Program-made: the position numbers and the translations under genes
NCBI RefSeq assembly: GCF_001485495.1
Contig: NZ_BCNF01000012.1
Coordinates: 80,017-144,016, forward strand
Reading direction: 5' to 3'
Length of the DNA: 64,000 nt
Origin: Gordonia desulfuricans NBRC 100010
GTDB lineage: Bacteria; Actinomycetota; Actinomycetes; Mycobacteriales; Mycobacteriaceae
Shown here: positions 55,726 through 64,000 of the stretch, in pieces
Layout of the letters: each line of letters opens with the position of its first letter
Numbering within the stretch: position 1 is the stretch's first letter
Notes under the pieces: model-generated
Told to the model about the DNA's origin: nothing
The model's input: only the letters and a program-made list of their open reading frames with translations
The model's database searches: none

Positions 55726-56832
55726 ATGACCACGGTGCGAGGAGCCGTCCTCGAGGGAACACGGCAGGTACGAGTACGTGAGGTCCAGCTCGACGGACCC
55801 GGACGCGACGAGGTCGAGGTGGAGGTGGCGGCCGCCGGGGTCTGTCACTCGGATCTGCATGTGGTGACCGGGGAATGGGAGGTCGCCACACCGACCGTCC
55901 TCGGCCACGAAGGATCCGGTGTGGTCACCGCGGTGGGGGAGGGCGTCACTGCACTCGAGGTGGGCGATCACGTGGTGCTGTCCTGGGTCGCCAACTGCAC
56001 CCGGTGCCGACAGTGCCTGGCCGGCAGGCCGGTCCAGTGCAGCACCTATGCCGAGATCATCAGCCCCCGTGGGGTTCTCTTCGACGGGACCAGCCGCCTC
56101 GGCGTCGACGGTGAGACCGCCTACCACTACCTCGGGGTGTCGTCCTTCGCCGACCGGGTGGTGGTCCCGGCCACCGGGGCGATCAAGGTCCGCAAAGACG
56201 CACCGCTGCAAGACATCGCACTCCTGGGCTGCGGCGTGGCGACCGGTGTCGGTGCGGTCCGCAACACCGCGCAGGTCACCCCGGGGTCGACGGTCGCCGT
56301 GATCAGTTGCGGCGGCGTCGGACTCTCGTGCATCCAGGGTGCGCGCAATGCCGGTGCGGCCACCATCGTCGCCGTCGACGTCGTCGCATCCAAACTCGAC
56401 CTCGCGCGCGTGCTGGGCGCCACCGAGACCGTCGACACCGCCGGCGTCGCCGATCCCGGTGCGGCACTTCGCGAGGTGATGCCGGGCGGCTTCGACTTCG
56501 TCTTCGACGCCATTGGCCGCGTCTCGACCACCGAGACCGCGATTGCCGCACTGGCGTTGGGCGGGGCGGCCGTCATCGTCGGCATGCCGCCGACCGGCAG
56601 CGTCGCCCGGTTCGACCCGCTCGCGCTCGCCGCCGCCGACCAGCGGATCCTCGGATGCAACTACGGCTCGATCGTGCCCTCCCGCGACATCCCCGACCTG
56701 GTGGACGGCGTCATGGACGGCCGCATCGATCTGGCCTCGATGATCTCGGCCCGACGGCCGTTGTCGGAGGCCGCCGACGCGCTCGCCGACCTGGAAGGCG
56801 GTGGCGCACTGCGGCAGTTGCTCATCCCCTGA
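55726..56832 (+). CDS. Zinc-dependent alcohol dehydrogenase, class III-like
   Basis: 368 residues of the zinc MDR family. Catalytic zinc ligands: C39 in AGVCHSDLHVV and H61 in LGHEGSGVV. The structural zinc loop CTRCRQCLAGRPVQC has the usual four Cys. The Rossmann motif is SCGGVGLSCIQGA near 195-207. LLGCGVATGVGAVRNTAQV is typical of class III/benzyl-alcohol-type dehydrogenases, and there is a GMPPTGS loop near the end. The ATG lies 45 nt after the permease stop. Together with the divergent aldehyde dehydrogenase and CoA ligase it would complete an alcohol to acyl-CoA path for the imported substrate, by inference. Confidence 0.9.
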   Translation: MTTVRGAVLEGTRQVRVREVQLDGPGRDEVEVEVAAAGVCHSDLHVVTGEWEVATPTVLGHEGSGVVTAVGEGVTALEVGDHVVLSWVANCTRCRQCLAGRPVQCSTYAEIISPRGVLFDGTSRLGVDGETAYHYLGVSSFADRVVVPATGAIKVRKDAPLQDIALLGCGVATGVGAVRNTAQVTPGSTVAVISCGGVGLSCIQGARNAGAATIVAVDVVASKLDLARVLGATETVDTAGVADPGAALREVMPGGFDFVFDAIGRVSTTETAIAALALGGAAVIVGMPPTGSVARFDPLALAAADQRILGCNYGSIVPSRDIPDLVDGVMDGRIDLASMISARRPLSEAADALADLEGGGALRQLLIP

Positions 56833-56841
56833 GTGATCCGA

Positions 56842-57687
56842 TCAGCGGGCCGGTGTGCGCTCGTCGGGGTCGGGGCTGTCGGTGCCGGCCCCATCCGGGT
56901 GCCCCGCCGCCAGATCCGTTCGGTGCGCACCGGATTCGCTGACGGCGGCATGCTCCACGGTCAACAGGCTTGCGGCACTGTGCTCCTCGCGGTAGGCGGC
57001 CTCTCCGCCACGCGCACCGAAGAGTCGTTTACGCCAGATCAGCCACACCACCGCGGCCACGTTGACCACCAGCAGGCCGACACGGACGACGGTGACCCGC
57101 TCGGTGAGTTCGTAGACCTCGAGCGGGATGAAGACACTGGTGACGACCACCGCGAAGTACTCACCCCAGCGTCGGGCGAACCACAGCCCGTAACACTCCA
57201 CGAATTCGCTTGCCGCATAGACGATGAGCGCACACCCGAGCAGGACGATGGTGGTGGACGACAAGGTGAACGCCCGCTCGATCAGCTGCACCACCCGGGA
57301 ATCGTCGATGTTCCAGCCGACCTGGTCGGCGATCGGCTTCAGCAGCGGCAACTCGGCGTCGAACTTCTCGGACAGCGTCTGCTGACTGTGCCGGATCTCG
57401 ATCACCAGAATCCCGGCGATCAACAGGAACAACCCGCGCAGCAGTCGCTCGACGGCGAGCAAGCGCATGATGATCAGATCCCGCAGCAAAGCGCCGCGCG
57501 GGACCTCCGGCGCCGCGTCGGCCGGACCGCTACCACGGGGCGGACCGGCCACGAAGTCACCACACCGCAGACAACGCCACGCCTGCCCCGCCGCGCTGTC
57601 CACATGCAGCCGGTCGGCGAGGGCCGGCTCGTCCGGCCGATAGGTGTGATGGCCGCGAACGCCGCACGACAGCAGTTCCCAGTTCAT
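56842..57687 (-). CDS. DUF2127-type membrane protein
   Basis: 281 residues. The N-terminus (MNWELLSCGVRGHHTYRP... AWRCLRCGDFV) holds a CLRC pair and an isolated Cys that may bind a metal. Then come a helix start LLRDLIIMRLLAVERLLRGLFLLIAGILVIEI, a soluble span, and three more hydrophobic segments (STTIVLLGCALIVYAAS, YFAVVVTSVFIPLEV, VVRVGLLVVNVAAVVWLIW). FVECYGLWFARRWGEYFAVVVTSVFIPLEVYEL is typical of DUF2127 proteins of unknown function. It converges on the alcohol dehydrogenase with 9 nt between the stops. Confidence 0.75.
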   Translation of the reverse strand: MNWELLSCGVRGHHTYRPDEPALADRLHVDSAAGQAWRCLRCGDFVAGPPRGSGPADAAPEVPRGALLRDLIIMRLLAVERLLRGLFLLIAGILVIEIRHSQQTLSEKFDAELPLLKPIADQVGWNIDDSRVVQLIERAFTLSSTTIVLLGCALIVYAASEFVECYGLWFARRWGEYFAVVVTSVFIPLEVYELTERVTVVRVGLLVVNVAAVVWLIWRKRLFGARGGEAAYREEHSAASLLTVEHAAVSESGAHRTDLAAGHPDGAGTDSPDPDERTPAR

Positions 57688-57785
57688 TGGCCGAGAATAG
57701 GGGACCGACGTCGGTCGGGGTCGGCTTCATGGTCACGTGCCGCTGCGAGCGTCGGGGGTGGTTGCGTCCCGGGGTGGGCTGCGGA

Positions 57786-57907
57786 GATCTCGACACGGGT
57801 CCTCGCCCTGGGGGCTCGGTCCCGGCTCGATCATCGGGGGGAGTGGGATCTCGACTCGGGTCCTCGCCCTGGGGGCTCGGTCCCGGCTCGATCAGCGAGG
57901 TGGGTGG
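57786..57907. repeat. 61-bp tandem repeat, two copies
   Basis: 57786-57846 and 57847-57907 are near-identical. The sequence tcgacacgggtcctcgccc...gggctcggtcccggctc also occurs, reverse-complemented, at the edge of the 144-bp repeats near 20052-20100. This marks a dispersed intergenic repeat family. The remaining gap 57688-57785 shows nothing else. Confidence 0.85.
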
Positions 57908-57916
57908 GGCATCGAT

Positions 57917-57945
57917 TTGGTCCTGAGCTCGGTGTTCTCTACACT
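57917..57945 (+). promoter_or_regulatory. Promoter of the rpsH half of the spc operon
   Basis: TTGGTC (57917-57922), 17-nt spacer, TACACT (57940-57945), then agagcggttgcctg. The same blocks occur in the rplN promoter: GATTTGGTYC, CTACACT and GGTTGCCTG. It begins 10 nt after the 61-bp repeats. Confidence 0.65.
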
Positions 57946-57994
57946 AGAGCGGTTGCCTGTGCACTTCAGGTGCTCGGGACACAACTGAATAGTC

Positions 57995-58094
57995 TCCGGT
58001 GCCGGCGAAAAGCCAAGGGCACCGGCGACGAGAACCTTCAGATACAACTATCCACTTCGTGGAAGGCCCACCGCAGGTCAGGGATGAAAATCCC
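57995..58094 (+). ncRNA. Structured 5' leader of rpsH
   Basis: Within the roughly 190-nt leader CCGGTGCC (57995-58002) pairs with GGCACCGG (58017-58024) around ggcgaaaagccaag, a loop resembling that in the rplN leader. Two further hairpins follow: CCAC-TTC-GTGG near 58052 and GGGAT-GAAA-ATCCC (58081-58094) with a GNRA tetraloop. A conserved loop on unlike stems suggests selection for RNA structure, perhaps a ribosomal protein target. Not tested. Confidence 0.5.
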
Positions 58095-58142
58095 GGTACT
58101 GCGTTGTATGGGAACCGCTACGAGAAAGGTTGACGGTCAACC

Positions 58143-58541
58143 ATGACCATGACTGACCCGATCGCAGACTTCTTGACGCGTCTGCGTAACGCCAACTCGG
58201 CGTTCCATGACGAGGTGACTCTTCCCTCGTCGAAGATCAAGGTGAACATCGCCGAGATCCTCAAGCGTGAGGGCTACATCACCGACTACCGCGTCGAGGA
58301 CGCGGAGGTCGGCAAGAGCCTCGTCGTCACCCTCAAGTACGGCCCCAGCCGTGAGCGCAGCATCGCCGGTCTGCGTCGCGTGTCCAAGCCGGGTCTGCGT
58401 GTGTACGCCAAGTCCAACAACCTGCCCAAGGTCCTCGGCGGCCTCGGCGTGGCGATCATCTCCACGTCGTCCGGTCTGCTCACCGATCGTCAGGCAGCCA
58501 ACCAGGGTGTGGGCGGCGAAGTCCTCGCCTACGTCTGGTAA
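58143..58541 (+). CDS. rpsH: 30S ribosomal protein S8
   Basis: 132 residues of uS8, a primary 16S rRNA binder needed for 30S assembly. Recognised from [23 protein letters not shown] at the start, [15 protein letters not shown], and the end [29 protein letters not shown] with the STSSGL signature. In E. coli S8 also represses the spc operon mRNA. Here the gene opens the second half of that operon, far from its usual neighbour rpsN. Confidence 0.98.
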   Translation: MTMTDPIADFLTRLRNANSAFHDEVTLPSSKIKVNIAEILKREGYITDYRVEDAEVGKSLVVTLKYGPSRERSIAGLRRVSKPGLRVYAKSNNLPKVLGGLGVAIISTSSGLLTDRQAANQGVGGEVLAYVW

Positions 58542-58556
58542 GGGAGGTAGCAACAC

Positions 58557-59093
58557 ATGTCACGTATCGGTAAGAACCCGATCCAGATCCCGGCCGGTGT
58601 CACCGTCTCCGTCGACGGTCAGAACGTCACCGTCAAGGGACCCAAGGGTGAGCTCACCCACGCCGTCACCGAGCCGATCGCCGTCGCCCAGGAAGACGGC
58701 GCCATCGTGGTGACCCGCCCCAACGACGAGCGTCGCAGCCGTGCCCTGCACGGACTGAACCGCACGCTGGTCGCCAACCTGGTCACCGGCGTCACGCAGG
58801 GCTACACCAAGAAGATGGAGATCTTCGGTGTCGGTTACCGCGTGCAGGCCAAGGGCCGTGACCTCGAGTTCGCACTCGGGTACAGCCATCCCGTGCCGAT
58901 CGAGGCTCCCGAGGGCATCACCTTTGCCGTCGAGTCGCCCACCAAGTTCTCGGTGTCGGGTATCGACAAGCAGCAAGTCGGCGAGATCTCGGCGGTCATC
59001 CGCCGCCTGCGTCGTCCGGACCCCTACAAGGGCAAGGGCATTCGCTACGAGGGTGAGCAGATCCGTCGCAAGGTCGGAAAGACGGGTAAGTAA
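58557..59093 (+). CDS. rplF: 50S ribosomal protein L6
   Basis: 178 residues of uL6, near the sarcin-ricin loop of 23S rRNA. Start [33 protein letters not shown]; signature near the end [27 protein letters not shown]. It has two similar beta-alpha domains as usual. It begins 15 nt after rpsH with GGGAGG before the ATG. Confidence 0.98.
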   Translation: MSRIGKNPIQIPAGVTVSVDGQNVTVKGPKGELTHAVTEPIAVAQEDGAIVVTRPNDERRSRALHGLNRTLVANLVTGVTQGYTKKMEIFGVGYRVQAKGRDLEFALGYSHPVPIEAPEGITFAVESPTKFSVSGIDKQQVGEISAVIRRLRRPDPYKGKGIRYEGEQIRRKVGKTGK

Positions 59094-59096
59094 GCC

Positions 59097-59501
59097 ATGA
59101 GTGATACCGCAACCAAGAACGATCGCAAGCCCCTCGGCAAGGACGTCTCGACCCGTCGTCGCACCGCGACCACCCGTCGTCACTTCCGCCTGCGCAAGAA
59201 GGTCTCCGGCACGCCGGAGCGTCCGCGCATGGCCGTCAAGCGCTCGAGCCGTCACATCCACGTTCAGGTCATCGACGACCTGGCCGGCAAGACCCTGGCC
59301 GCCGCGTCGACCATCGAGGCCGACGTCCGCGCCGCCGGTGGCGACAAGTCGGCACAGGCCCGCAAGGTCGGCGAGCTGATCGCCGCCCGCGCCAAGGCTG
59401 CCGGTGTCGAGGCCGTCGTGTTCGACCGTGGTGGCAAGGAGTACCACGGCCGGATCGCCGCACTCGCCGACGCCGCCCGCGAGGGAGGTCTGAGCTTCTG
59501 A
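59097..59501 (+). CDS. rplR: 50S ribosomal protein L18
   Basis: 134 residues of uL18, which carries 5S rRNA with L5 in the central protuberance. The basic N-terminus [42 protein letters not shown] and the end [22 protein letters not shown] are typical. It starts 3 nt after rplF. The stop shares one base with a downstream ATG (TGATG). Confidence 0.98.
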   Translation: MSDTATKNDRKPLGKDVSTRRRTATTRRHFRLRKKVSGTPERPRMAVKRSSRHIHVQVIDDLAGKTLAAASTIEADVRAAGGDKSAQARKVGELIAARAKAAGVEAVVFDRGGKEYHGRIAALADAAREGGLSF

Positions 59502-59545
59502 TGACCACTCTTATCCTCACCAACATGACCGGAGGGAACCTCTGA
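59501..59545 (+). CDS. Possible 14-codon relay ORF between rplR and rpsE
   Basis: [14 protein letters not shown] reads from an ATG overlapping the rplR stop to a TGA overlapping the rpsE start (TGATG at both ends). GGAGG inside it serves as the rpsE ribosome-binding site. Such a frame would carry ribosomes from rplR to rpsE across the 43-nt gap. It may have no product function. Confidence 0.35.
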   Translation: MTTLILTNMTGGNL

Positions 59546-60195
59546 TGCCCGGACGTCAGCGTGTCGGCGGAAACGGACCCGCCGGTAACGACAACAACAA
59601 CCCGAACGCCGGTGGCGATCGCAACGACCGTCGCGGTGGCCGCGACCGTCGCGGCGGTGACCGCGGTGGCCGCGACCAGGATCGCAACCAGCTCGAGCGC
59701 GTCGTCGCGATCAACCGTGTCTCCAAGGTGGTCAAGGGTGGCCGCCGGTTCTCCTTCACCGCCCTCGTGGTGGTCGGTGACGGCCAGGGCATGGTCGGCG
59801 TCGGCTACGGCAAGGCCAAGGAAGTTCCGGCCGCGATCCAGAAGGGCGTCGAAGAGGCTCGCAAGAACTTCTTCCGCGTTCCGCTGATCGGTGGCACCGT
59901 GACCCACCCGGTCCAGGGCGAGGCCGCTGCCGGTGTCGTGATGCTGCGTCCGGCCAGCCCGGGTACCGGTGTGATCGCCGGTGGCGCCGTGCGTGCCGTG
60001 CTCGAGTGCGCCGGTGTGCGTGACGTGCTGGCCAAGAGCCTCGGCTCGGACAACGCCATCAACGTCGTCCACGCGACCGTGGCAGCCCTGAAGATGCTGC
60101 AGCGTCCGGAAGAGGTCGCCGCACGTCGTGGTCTGCCGATCGAAGATGTCGCTCCCGCGGGCATGCTCCGGGCGCGCGCAGGGCAGGGAGTCTAA
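59545..60195 (+). CDS. rpsE: 30S ribosomal protein S5
   Basis: 216 residues of uS5, important for decoding accuracy. A glycine-, arginine- and asparagine-rich N-terminal extension of about 50 residues, common in actinobacteria, precedes the core. The core shows [47 protein letters not shown] (double-stranded RNA-binding fold) and [33 protein letters not shown]. The last part ([20 protein letters not shown]) is also typical. The ATG overlaps the end of a tiny relay frame. Confidence 0.98.
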   Translation: MPGRQRVGGNGPAGNDNNNPNAGGDRNDRRGGRDRRGGDRGGRDQDRNQLERVVAINRVSKVVKGGRRFSFTALVVVGDGQGMVGVGYGKAKEVPAAIQKGVEEARKNFFRVPLIGGTVTHPVQGEAAAGVVMLRPASPGTGVIAGGAVRAVLECAGVRDVLAKSLGSDNAINVVHATVAALKMLQRPEEVAARRGLPIEDVAPAGMLRARAGQGV

Positions 60196-60197
60196 CC

Positions 60198-60380
60198 ATG
60201 GCCGAGCTGAAGATCACCCAGATCAAGGGCACCATCGGTACCAAGAAGAACCAGCGTGACAGCCTGCGGACCCTCGGATTGAAGGGCATCCGCAAGAGCG
60301 TCACCCGCGAGGACAATGCGGTCAATCGCGGCCTCATCAACGTGGTGCGGCACCTCGTGACAGTCGAAGAGGTTAAGTAA
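60198..60380 (+). CDS. rpmD: 50S ribosomal protein L30
   Basis: 60 residues of uL30. The sequence [59 protein letters not shown] carries the family signature. It starts 2 nt after rpsE. Its stop TAA shares the last A with the ATG of rplO (TAATG), so translation is coupled. Confidence 0.98.
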   Translation: MAELKITQIKGTIGTKKNQRDSLRTLGLKGIRKSVTREDNAVNRGLINVVRHLVTVEEVK

Positions 60381-60820
60381 TGACCATCAAGCTCCATCAC
60401 CTTCGCCCCGCACCGGGCGCGAAGACCGAGAAGACTCGCGTGGGTCGCGGTGAGGGCTCCAAGGGTAAGACCGCCGGTCGCGGCACCAAGGGCACCAAGG
60501 CCCGCAAGAACGTTCCCGCCGGCTTCGAGGGCGGCCAGATGCCGATCCACATGCGGCTGCCGAAGCTCAAGGGCTTCACCAACCGCAACCGGATCGAGTA
60601 CCAGGTCGTCAACGTCGGCGACATCGCGAAGCTGTTCCCGCAGGGCGGCACCATCGGCGTCGACGAGCTCGTCGCCGCGGGTGCGGTTCGCAAGAACCAG
60701 CTCGTGAAGGTCCTGGGCGACGGTGAGCTGGGCGTGGCGGTCAACGTCACCGCCAACAAGTTCACCGCGTCGGCCAAAGAGAAGATCGCCGCTGCCGGTG
60801 GCAGCGTGACCGAGCTCTGA
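60380..60820 (+). CDS. rplO: 50S ribosomal protein L15
   Basis: 146 residues of uL15, near the centre of the large subunit. It begins [45 protein letters not shown], the flexible basic tail, and shows [19 protein letters not shown] and [24 protein letters not shown]. It ends the ribosomal run. A 273-nt gap with its own promoter follows before secY. A weak palindrome (CATATCCGATATG) lies at the stop. Confidence 0.98.
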   Translation: MTIKLHHLRPAPGAKTEKTRVGRGEGSKGKTAGRGTKGTKARKNVPAGFEGGQMPIHMRLPKLKGFTNRNRIEYQVVNVGDIAKLFPQGGTIGVDELVAAGAVRKNQLVKVLGDGELGVAVNVTANKFTASAKEKIAAAGGSVTEL

Positions 60821-60987
60821 CATATCCGATATGTGCCGGGTCCGCAGTGGGAGGCGAGCAATCGTCCCTGCTGCGGACTTCGGTGTTCTGTCGTCATCGG
60901 TGAGGCGGTCCGCCGCGGATGTCGTGCGATCGTCGGAACACGACGACGTCACAGCGTCCGTCTGACCGGCATCGATCCGACGGCTGT

Positions 60988-60993
60988 TAGAGT
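60988..60993 (+). promoter_or_regulatory. Putative -10 of the secY operon
   Basis: TAGAGT is followed by ttcacacggtgttgccc, which echoes the (G)GTTGCC block after the -10 of the rplN and rpsH promoters. No good -35 is visible at 16-19 nt. It lies in the 273-nt gap before secY, which otherwise holds no gene; CCGGGATCCCGG (about 61050) is a palindrome in the leader. Confidence 0.4.
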
Positions 60994-61093
60994 TTCACAC
61001 GGTGTTGCCCAGCAACCCGATCAACGTCGATAGCCGAGCACGTGCAACCGGGATCCCGGTGACCCTGATGCGTGGTCGTCCAAGGAGGAATTA

Positions 61094-62410
61094 GTGCTCT
61101 CCCCCCTCGTCGCGGCCTTTCGGACGCCCGATCTGAGGAAGAAGATCCTCTTCGTCGTCGGCATCATCGTGCTCTATCGACTGGGTGCGACGGTCCCGTC
61201 ACCGGGAGTGAACTACAAGGTCGTCCACGAGTGCCTCGACACGCTCAACAGCGGTGGCGGCAACCAGGTCTACTCGCTGATCAACCTGTTCTCCGGCGGC
61301 GCGCTGCTTCAGCTGTCGGTGTTCGCGATCGGCATCATGCCGTACATCACGGCGAGCATCATCGTGCAGCTGCTGACCGTGGTCATCCCGCGCTTCGAAC
61401 AGTTGCGCAAGGAAGGCCAGTCCGGGCAGGCCAAGATGACGCAGTACACCCGCTACCTGACGGTGGCGCTGGCATTGCTGCAGGCCACCGGCATCGTCGC
61501 GCTCGCCGACCGCGGAAATCTGCTGCCGTCCAACTGTGATCAGCCGCTCAACGACCAGTCCATCTTCGGCCTGGCGATCATCGTGCTGGTCATGACCGCC
61601 GGTGCCTGCCTGGTCATGTGGTTCGGTGAGCTGATCACCGAGCGCGGCATCGGCAACGGTATGTCGCTGCTGATCTTCGCCGGTATCGCCGCCCGCATCC
61701 CCGCCGAGGGACGCACCATCCTCACCAGCCGCGGCGGCCTCGTCTTCGCCCTCGTGTGTCTGGCCGCACTCATCATCGTCGTCGGCGTGGTGTTCATCGA
61801 GCAGGGCCAGCGCCGGATTCCGGTGCAGTACGCCAAGCGCATGGTGGGCCGCAAGATGTACGGCGGGTCGTCGACGTACCTGCCTCTGAAGGTCAACCAG
61901 GCCGGCGTCATCCCGGTGATCTTCGCGTCATCGCTGCTGTATCTGCCGCAGTTGATCGTGGAACTCACCAGGGGGACGGACGCCCCCAACGGGTGGCAGC
62001 AATGGGTCATGACGTACCTGACCGACCCGAGCAATTACGTCTACATCATCGTCTACTTCCTGATGATCATCTTCTTCACGTACTTCTACGTGGCGGTGAC
62101 CTTCAATCCGGAAGAACGCGCCGATGACATGAAGAAGTACGGCGGCTTCATCCCAGGGATTCGTCCCGGTCAACCGACCGCTGACTACCTCGGATATGTG
62201 CTGAGCCGCATCACCCTGCCAGGCTCCATCTACCTGGGTATCATCGCCGTACTGCCGAACCTGTTCCTCGAGATCGGGAACAGCGGTGGTGTACAGAACT
62301 TGCCATTTGGGGGCACGGCCGTCCTGATCATGGTCGGTGTGGGTCTGGACACCATGAAGCAGATCAACAGTCAATTGATGCAACGCAAGTACGAAGGATT
62401 CCTGAAGTGA
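61094..62410 (+). CDS. secY: Protein translocase subunit SecY
   Basis: 438 residues, ten predicted membrane helices, the channel-forming subunit of the Sec translocon. It shows the start [78 protein letters not shown] (helix 2-3 region), and [45 protein letters not shown], the most conserved cytoplasmic loop and helix 7. GTG 61094 follows AAGGAGG. Its stop overlaps the adk start (GTGA). Confidence 0.98.
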   Translation: MLSPLVAAFRTPDLRKKILFVVGIIVLYRLGATVPSPGVNYKVVHECLDTLNSGGGNQVYSLINLFSGGALLQLSVFAIGIMPYITASIIVQLLTVVIPRFEQLRKEGQSGQAKMTQYTRYLTVALALLQATGIVALADRGNLLPSNCDQPLNDQSIFGLAIIVLVMTAGACLVMWFGELITERGIGNGMSLLIFAGIAARIPAEGRTILTSRGGLVFALVCLAALIIVVGVVFIEQGQRRIPVQYAKRMVGRKMYGGSSTYLPLKVNQAGVIPVIFASSLLYLPQLIVELTRGTDAPNGWQQWVMTYLTDPSNYVYIIVYFLMIIFFTYFYVAVTFNPEERADDMKKYGGFIPGIRPGQPTADYLGYVLSRITLPGSIYLGIIAVLPNLFLEIGNSGGVQNLPFGGTAVLIMVGVGLDTMKQINSQLMQRKYEGFLK

Positions 62411-62961
62411 GACTTGTCATTCTCGGCCCCCCCGGAGCAGGTAAGGGTACCCAGGCGGAACTGCTGAGCGAAGCGCTCGGCATCCCCCACATCTCCACCG
62501 GAGACCTGTTCCGCGCGAACATCTCACAGGGAACGCCGGTCGGTATCGAGGCCAAGCGTTACCTCGACGCCGGTGACCTCGTGCCGTCGGAGATCACCGT
62601 CGACATGGTTCGGGCCCGCGTGTCCGAGCCGGACGCCGCCAAGGGCTTCATCCTCGACGGGTTCCCGCGGTCCACCGAGCAGGCAGACGCCCTCAAGGAC
62701 ATCCTCGCCGCCGGCGGCGGATCGCTCGACGCCGTGCTGTCGTTCGTCGTCGACGCCGACGTCGTGGTGGAGCGGATGCTAGCCCGCGGCCGTGCCGACG
62801 ACACCGAGGCCGTCATCCGCAACCGCATGTCGGTGTACCAGTCGGAGACCGCGCCGCTGCTCGACTACTACGGCGACCAGGTCAAGACGATCGACGCCGT
62901 CGGCGACATCAACGATGTGCACCAGCGCGTGCTGAGCGCTCTCGGGGCGGGCGTCTCCTAG
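62407..62961 (+). CDS. adk: Adenylate kinase
   Basis: 184 residues of the short adenylate kinase type, without the roughly 30-residue LID insertion of the long form. P-loop GPPGAGKGT at residues 7-15, then [12 protein letters not shown] (AMP binding), [17 protein letters not shown] near 78-94, and [29 protein letters not shown]. It turns AMP and ATP into two ADP. The start GTG overlaps the secY stop. A perfect hairpin lies just downstream. Confidence 0.98.
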   Translation: MRLVILGPPGAGKGTQAELLSEALGIPHISTGDLFRANISQGTPVGIEAKRYLDAGDLVPSEITVDMVRARVSEPDAAKGFILDGFPRSTEQADALKDILAAGGGSLDAVLSFVVDADVVVERMLARGRADDTEAVIRNRMSVYQSETAPLLDYYGDQVKTIDAVGDINDVHQRVLSALGAGVS

Positions 62962-62997
62962 GAGACACACTCTCGCGAGACACCACAGTGATCTCCC

Positions 62998-63037
62998 GAC
63001 GCCGGGCCACACCGATCGATCGGTGTGGCCCGGCGTC
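62998..63037 (+). terminator. Perfect hairpin between adk and map
   Basis: GACGCCGGGCCACACCG pairs over 17 bp with CGGTGTGGCCCGGCGTC around the self-complementary ATCGAT; ctattt follows. It ends only 23 nt before the map ATG, which leaves almost no room for a separate promoter. It may be an attenuator or a leaky terminator. Confidence 0.7.
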
Positions 63038-63060
63038 CTATTTGCTCAAGGGGTTTGGAC

Positions 63061-63858
63061 ATGGGATTCCGTAAGAAGCGCGTACCGTTCCGCAGCGCGG
63101 GCGAACTCGACGCGATGGCCGCAGCCGGTGCGATCGTCGGGGCCGCGCTCGTCGCCGTGCGCGATGCCGCGAAGGTCGGTGTGAGCACACTCGACCTCGA
63201 CGAGGTGGCCGAGACCGTCATCCGTGAGGCCGGGGCCGTGCCGTCGTTCAAGGGCTACCACGGCTTTCCCGGGTCGATCTGCTCGTCGGTCAACGACGTG
63301 GTGGTACACGGAATCCCGTCGGCCGACGTGGTGCTCGCCGAGGGTGACCTCGTGTCGATCGACTGCGGTGCCATCCTGGACGGCTGGCATGGGGACTCCG
63401 CCTGGACCTTCGGCGTGGGCACACTCTCACCGGAGGACACCGAACTGTCGGAGGCCACCCGGCTGTCCATGGAGGCCGGGATCGCGGCGATGATCGAGGG
63501 CAACCGGCTCACCGACATCTCGCACGCGATCGAGAACGGCACCCACGACGCCGAGCGGAAGTTCGGCCGGCCCTTCGGCATCGTCGACGGTTACGGCGGA
63601 CACGGAATCGGCCGCGAGATGCACATGGATCCGTTCCTGGCCAACGAGGGTGCACCCGGCAAGGGCCCGCACCTGGTGATCGGGTCGACCCTGGCGATCG
63701 AACCGATGCTGACCCTCGGCACCTGCGACACCTCGGTGCTCGACGACGACTGGACCGTCGTCACCGATGACGGCACCCGCTCGGCCCACTGGGAACACAC
63801 CGTCGCCGTCACCGCCGACGGCCCACGCATCCTGACCCCGCGACCCGCAGGGGCCTGA
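63061..63858 (+). CDS. map: Type I methionine aminopeptidase
   Basis: 265 residues from ATG 63061; a few upstream codons in frame belong to the hairpin and are rejected. The pita-bread fold markers are [18 protein letters not shown] near residues 73-90 (conserved His), [26 protein letters not shown] near 99-124 (two metal-binding Asp), [13 protein letters not shown] near 181-193 (metal-binding His) and [10 protein letters not shown] near 212-221 (Glu); the final metal Glu is in HWEHTVAVT. It removes the initiator Met from new proteins. The order secY-adk-map is the standard end of this operon. Confidence 0.97.
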   Translation: MGFRKKRVPFRSAGELDAMAAAGAIVGAALVAVRDAAKVGVSTLDLDEVAETVIREAGAVPSFKGYHGFPGSICSSVNDVVVHGIPSADVVLAEGDLVSIDCGAILDGWHGDSAWTFGVGTLSPEDTELSEATRLSMEAGIAAMIEGNRLTDISHAIENGTHDAERKFGRPFGIVDGYGGHGIGREMHMDPFLANEGAPGKGPHLVIGSTLAIEPMLTLGTCDTSVLDDDWTVVTDDGTRSAHWEHTVAVTADGPRILTPRPAGA

Positions 63859-64000
63859 CACCGCAACCTCTCTGCCACACCGGCCGGTCCGTCCGGTCCG
63901 GGCGGCCGGGTAGGGCCGGCGGGAGCCGGTCGGGCGGACATCGGATTCACGCCGTCGGCGACGAATTCGGGACCCGATCCCGCTCACCGGACCTAGCGGG
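63859..64000. other. 142-nt downstream region, no gene seen
   Basis: Rich in CCGG-type short repeats (ccggccggtccgtccggtccgggcggcc), which could form a terminator-like fold after map. No start with a ribosome-binding site is visible before the window ends. Confidence 0.4.

Overview
The window is GC-rich, gene-dense chromosomal DNA from an actinobacterium of the Mycobacteriales. A Gordonia-like organism fits best. The evidence is mycobacterial-type ribosomal protein gene order, an MbtH protein, a CE1758/CE1759-type luciferase-like monooxygenase pair, an Rv0203/Rv1174c-type hemophore-related protein, an IdeR-like iron box, a KstR-like site, and several genes whose -10 hexamer sits 6 nt before the start codon, as in leaderless mycobacterial transcripts. 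I assign no species. No tRNA, rRNA, CRISPR array or intact insertion sequence was seen.

Layout. 1-15.6 kb: the end of a nonribosomal peptide synthetase (NRPS) locus. It holds a C-domain end that enters from outside, a 4587-residue four-module synthetase ending in a thioesterase (Ser, D-X, Y, Ser by active-site code), an MbtH gene behind a candidate iron box, and a small unknown gene. 15.6-30 kb: mixed metabolic and signalling genes. These are a lipoprotein with a second iron box, a flavin monooxygenase/reductase pair, a 144-bp tandem repeat, pirin, an acetoacetate decarboxylase-like gene with a KstR-like site, a response regulator/kinase cluster, a CoA-transferase, an amidohydrolase and a frameshifted crotonase. 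30.3-31.7 kb: first half of the spc ribosomal operon (rplN-rplX-rplE-rpsN), closed by a strong terminator. 58.1-63.9 kb: second half (rpsH-rplF-rplR-rpsE-rpmD-rplO, then secY-adk-map).

The two halves of spc are separated by about 26 kb of accessory DNA (31.8-58.1 kb). Each half has its own promoter and structured leader. The promoters are near-copies of each other, and each leader has a hairpin with a similar loop on a different stem. The accessory block holds a hemophore-like protein, redox genes with TetR/LysR regulators, a TerD-AIM24 fusion next to a DUF4262 protein, and a catabolic cluster: a CoA ligase, aldehyde dehydrogenase, acyl-CoA dehydrogenase and flavin oxidoreductase operon facing a transporter with a tiny membrane partner and an alcohol dehydrogenase.

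The best candidate for an undescribed system is the overlapping three-gene operon at 38180-43553. It encodes a DUF559-type nuclease, a protein with probable winged helices at both ends, and a 1095-residue protein with an N-terminal AAA-type and a C-terminal HerA/FtsK-like ATPase. The composition suggests a genome-defence or DNA-processing complex. That function is inferred, not shown.
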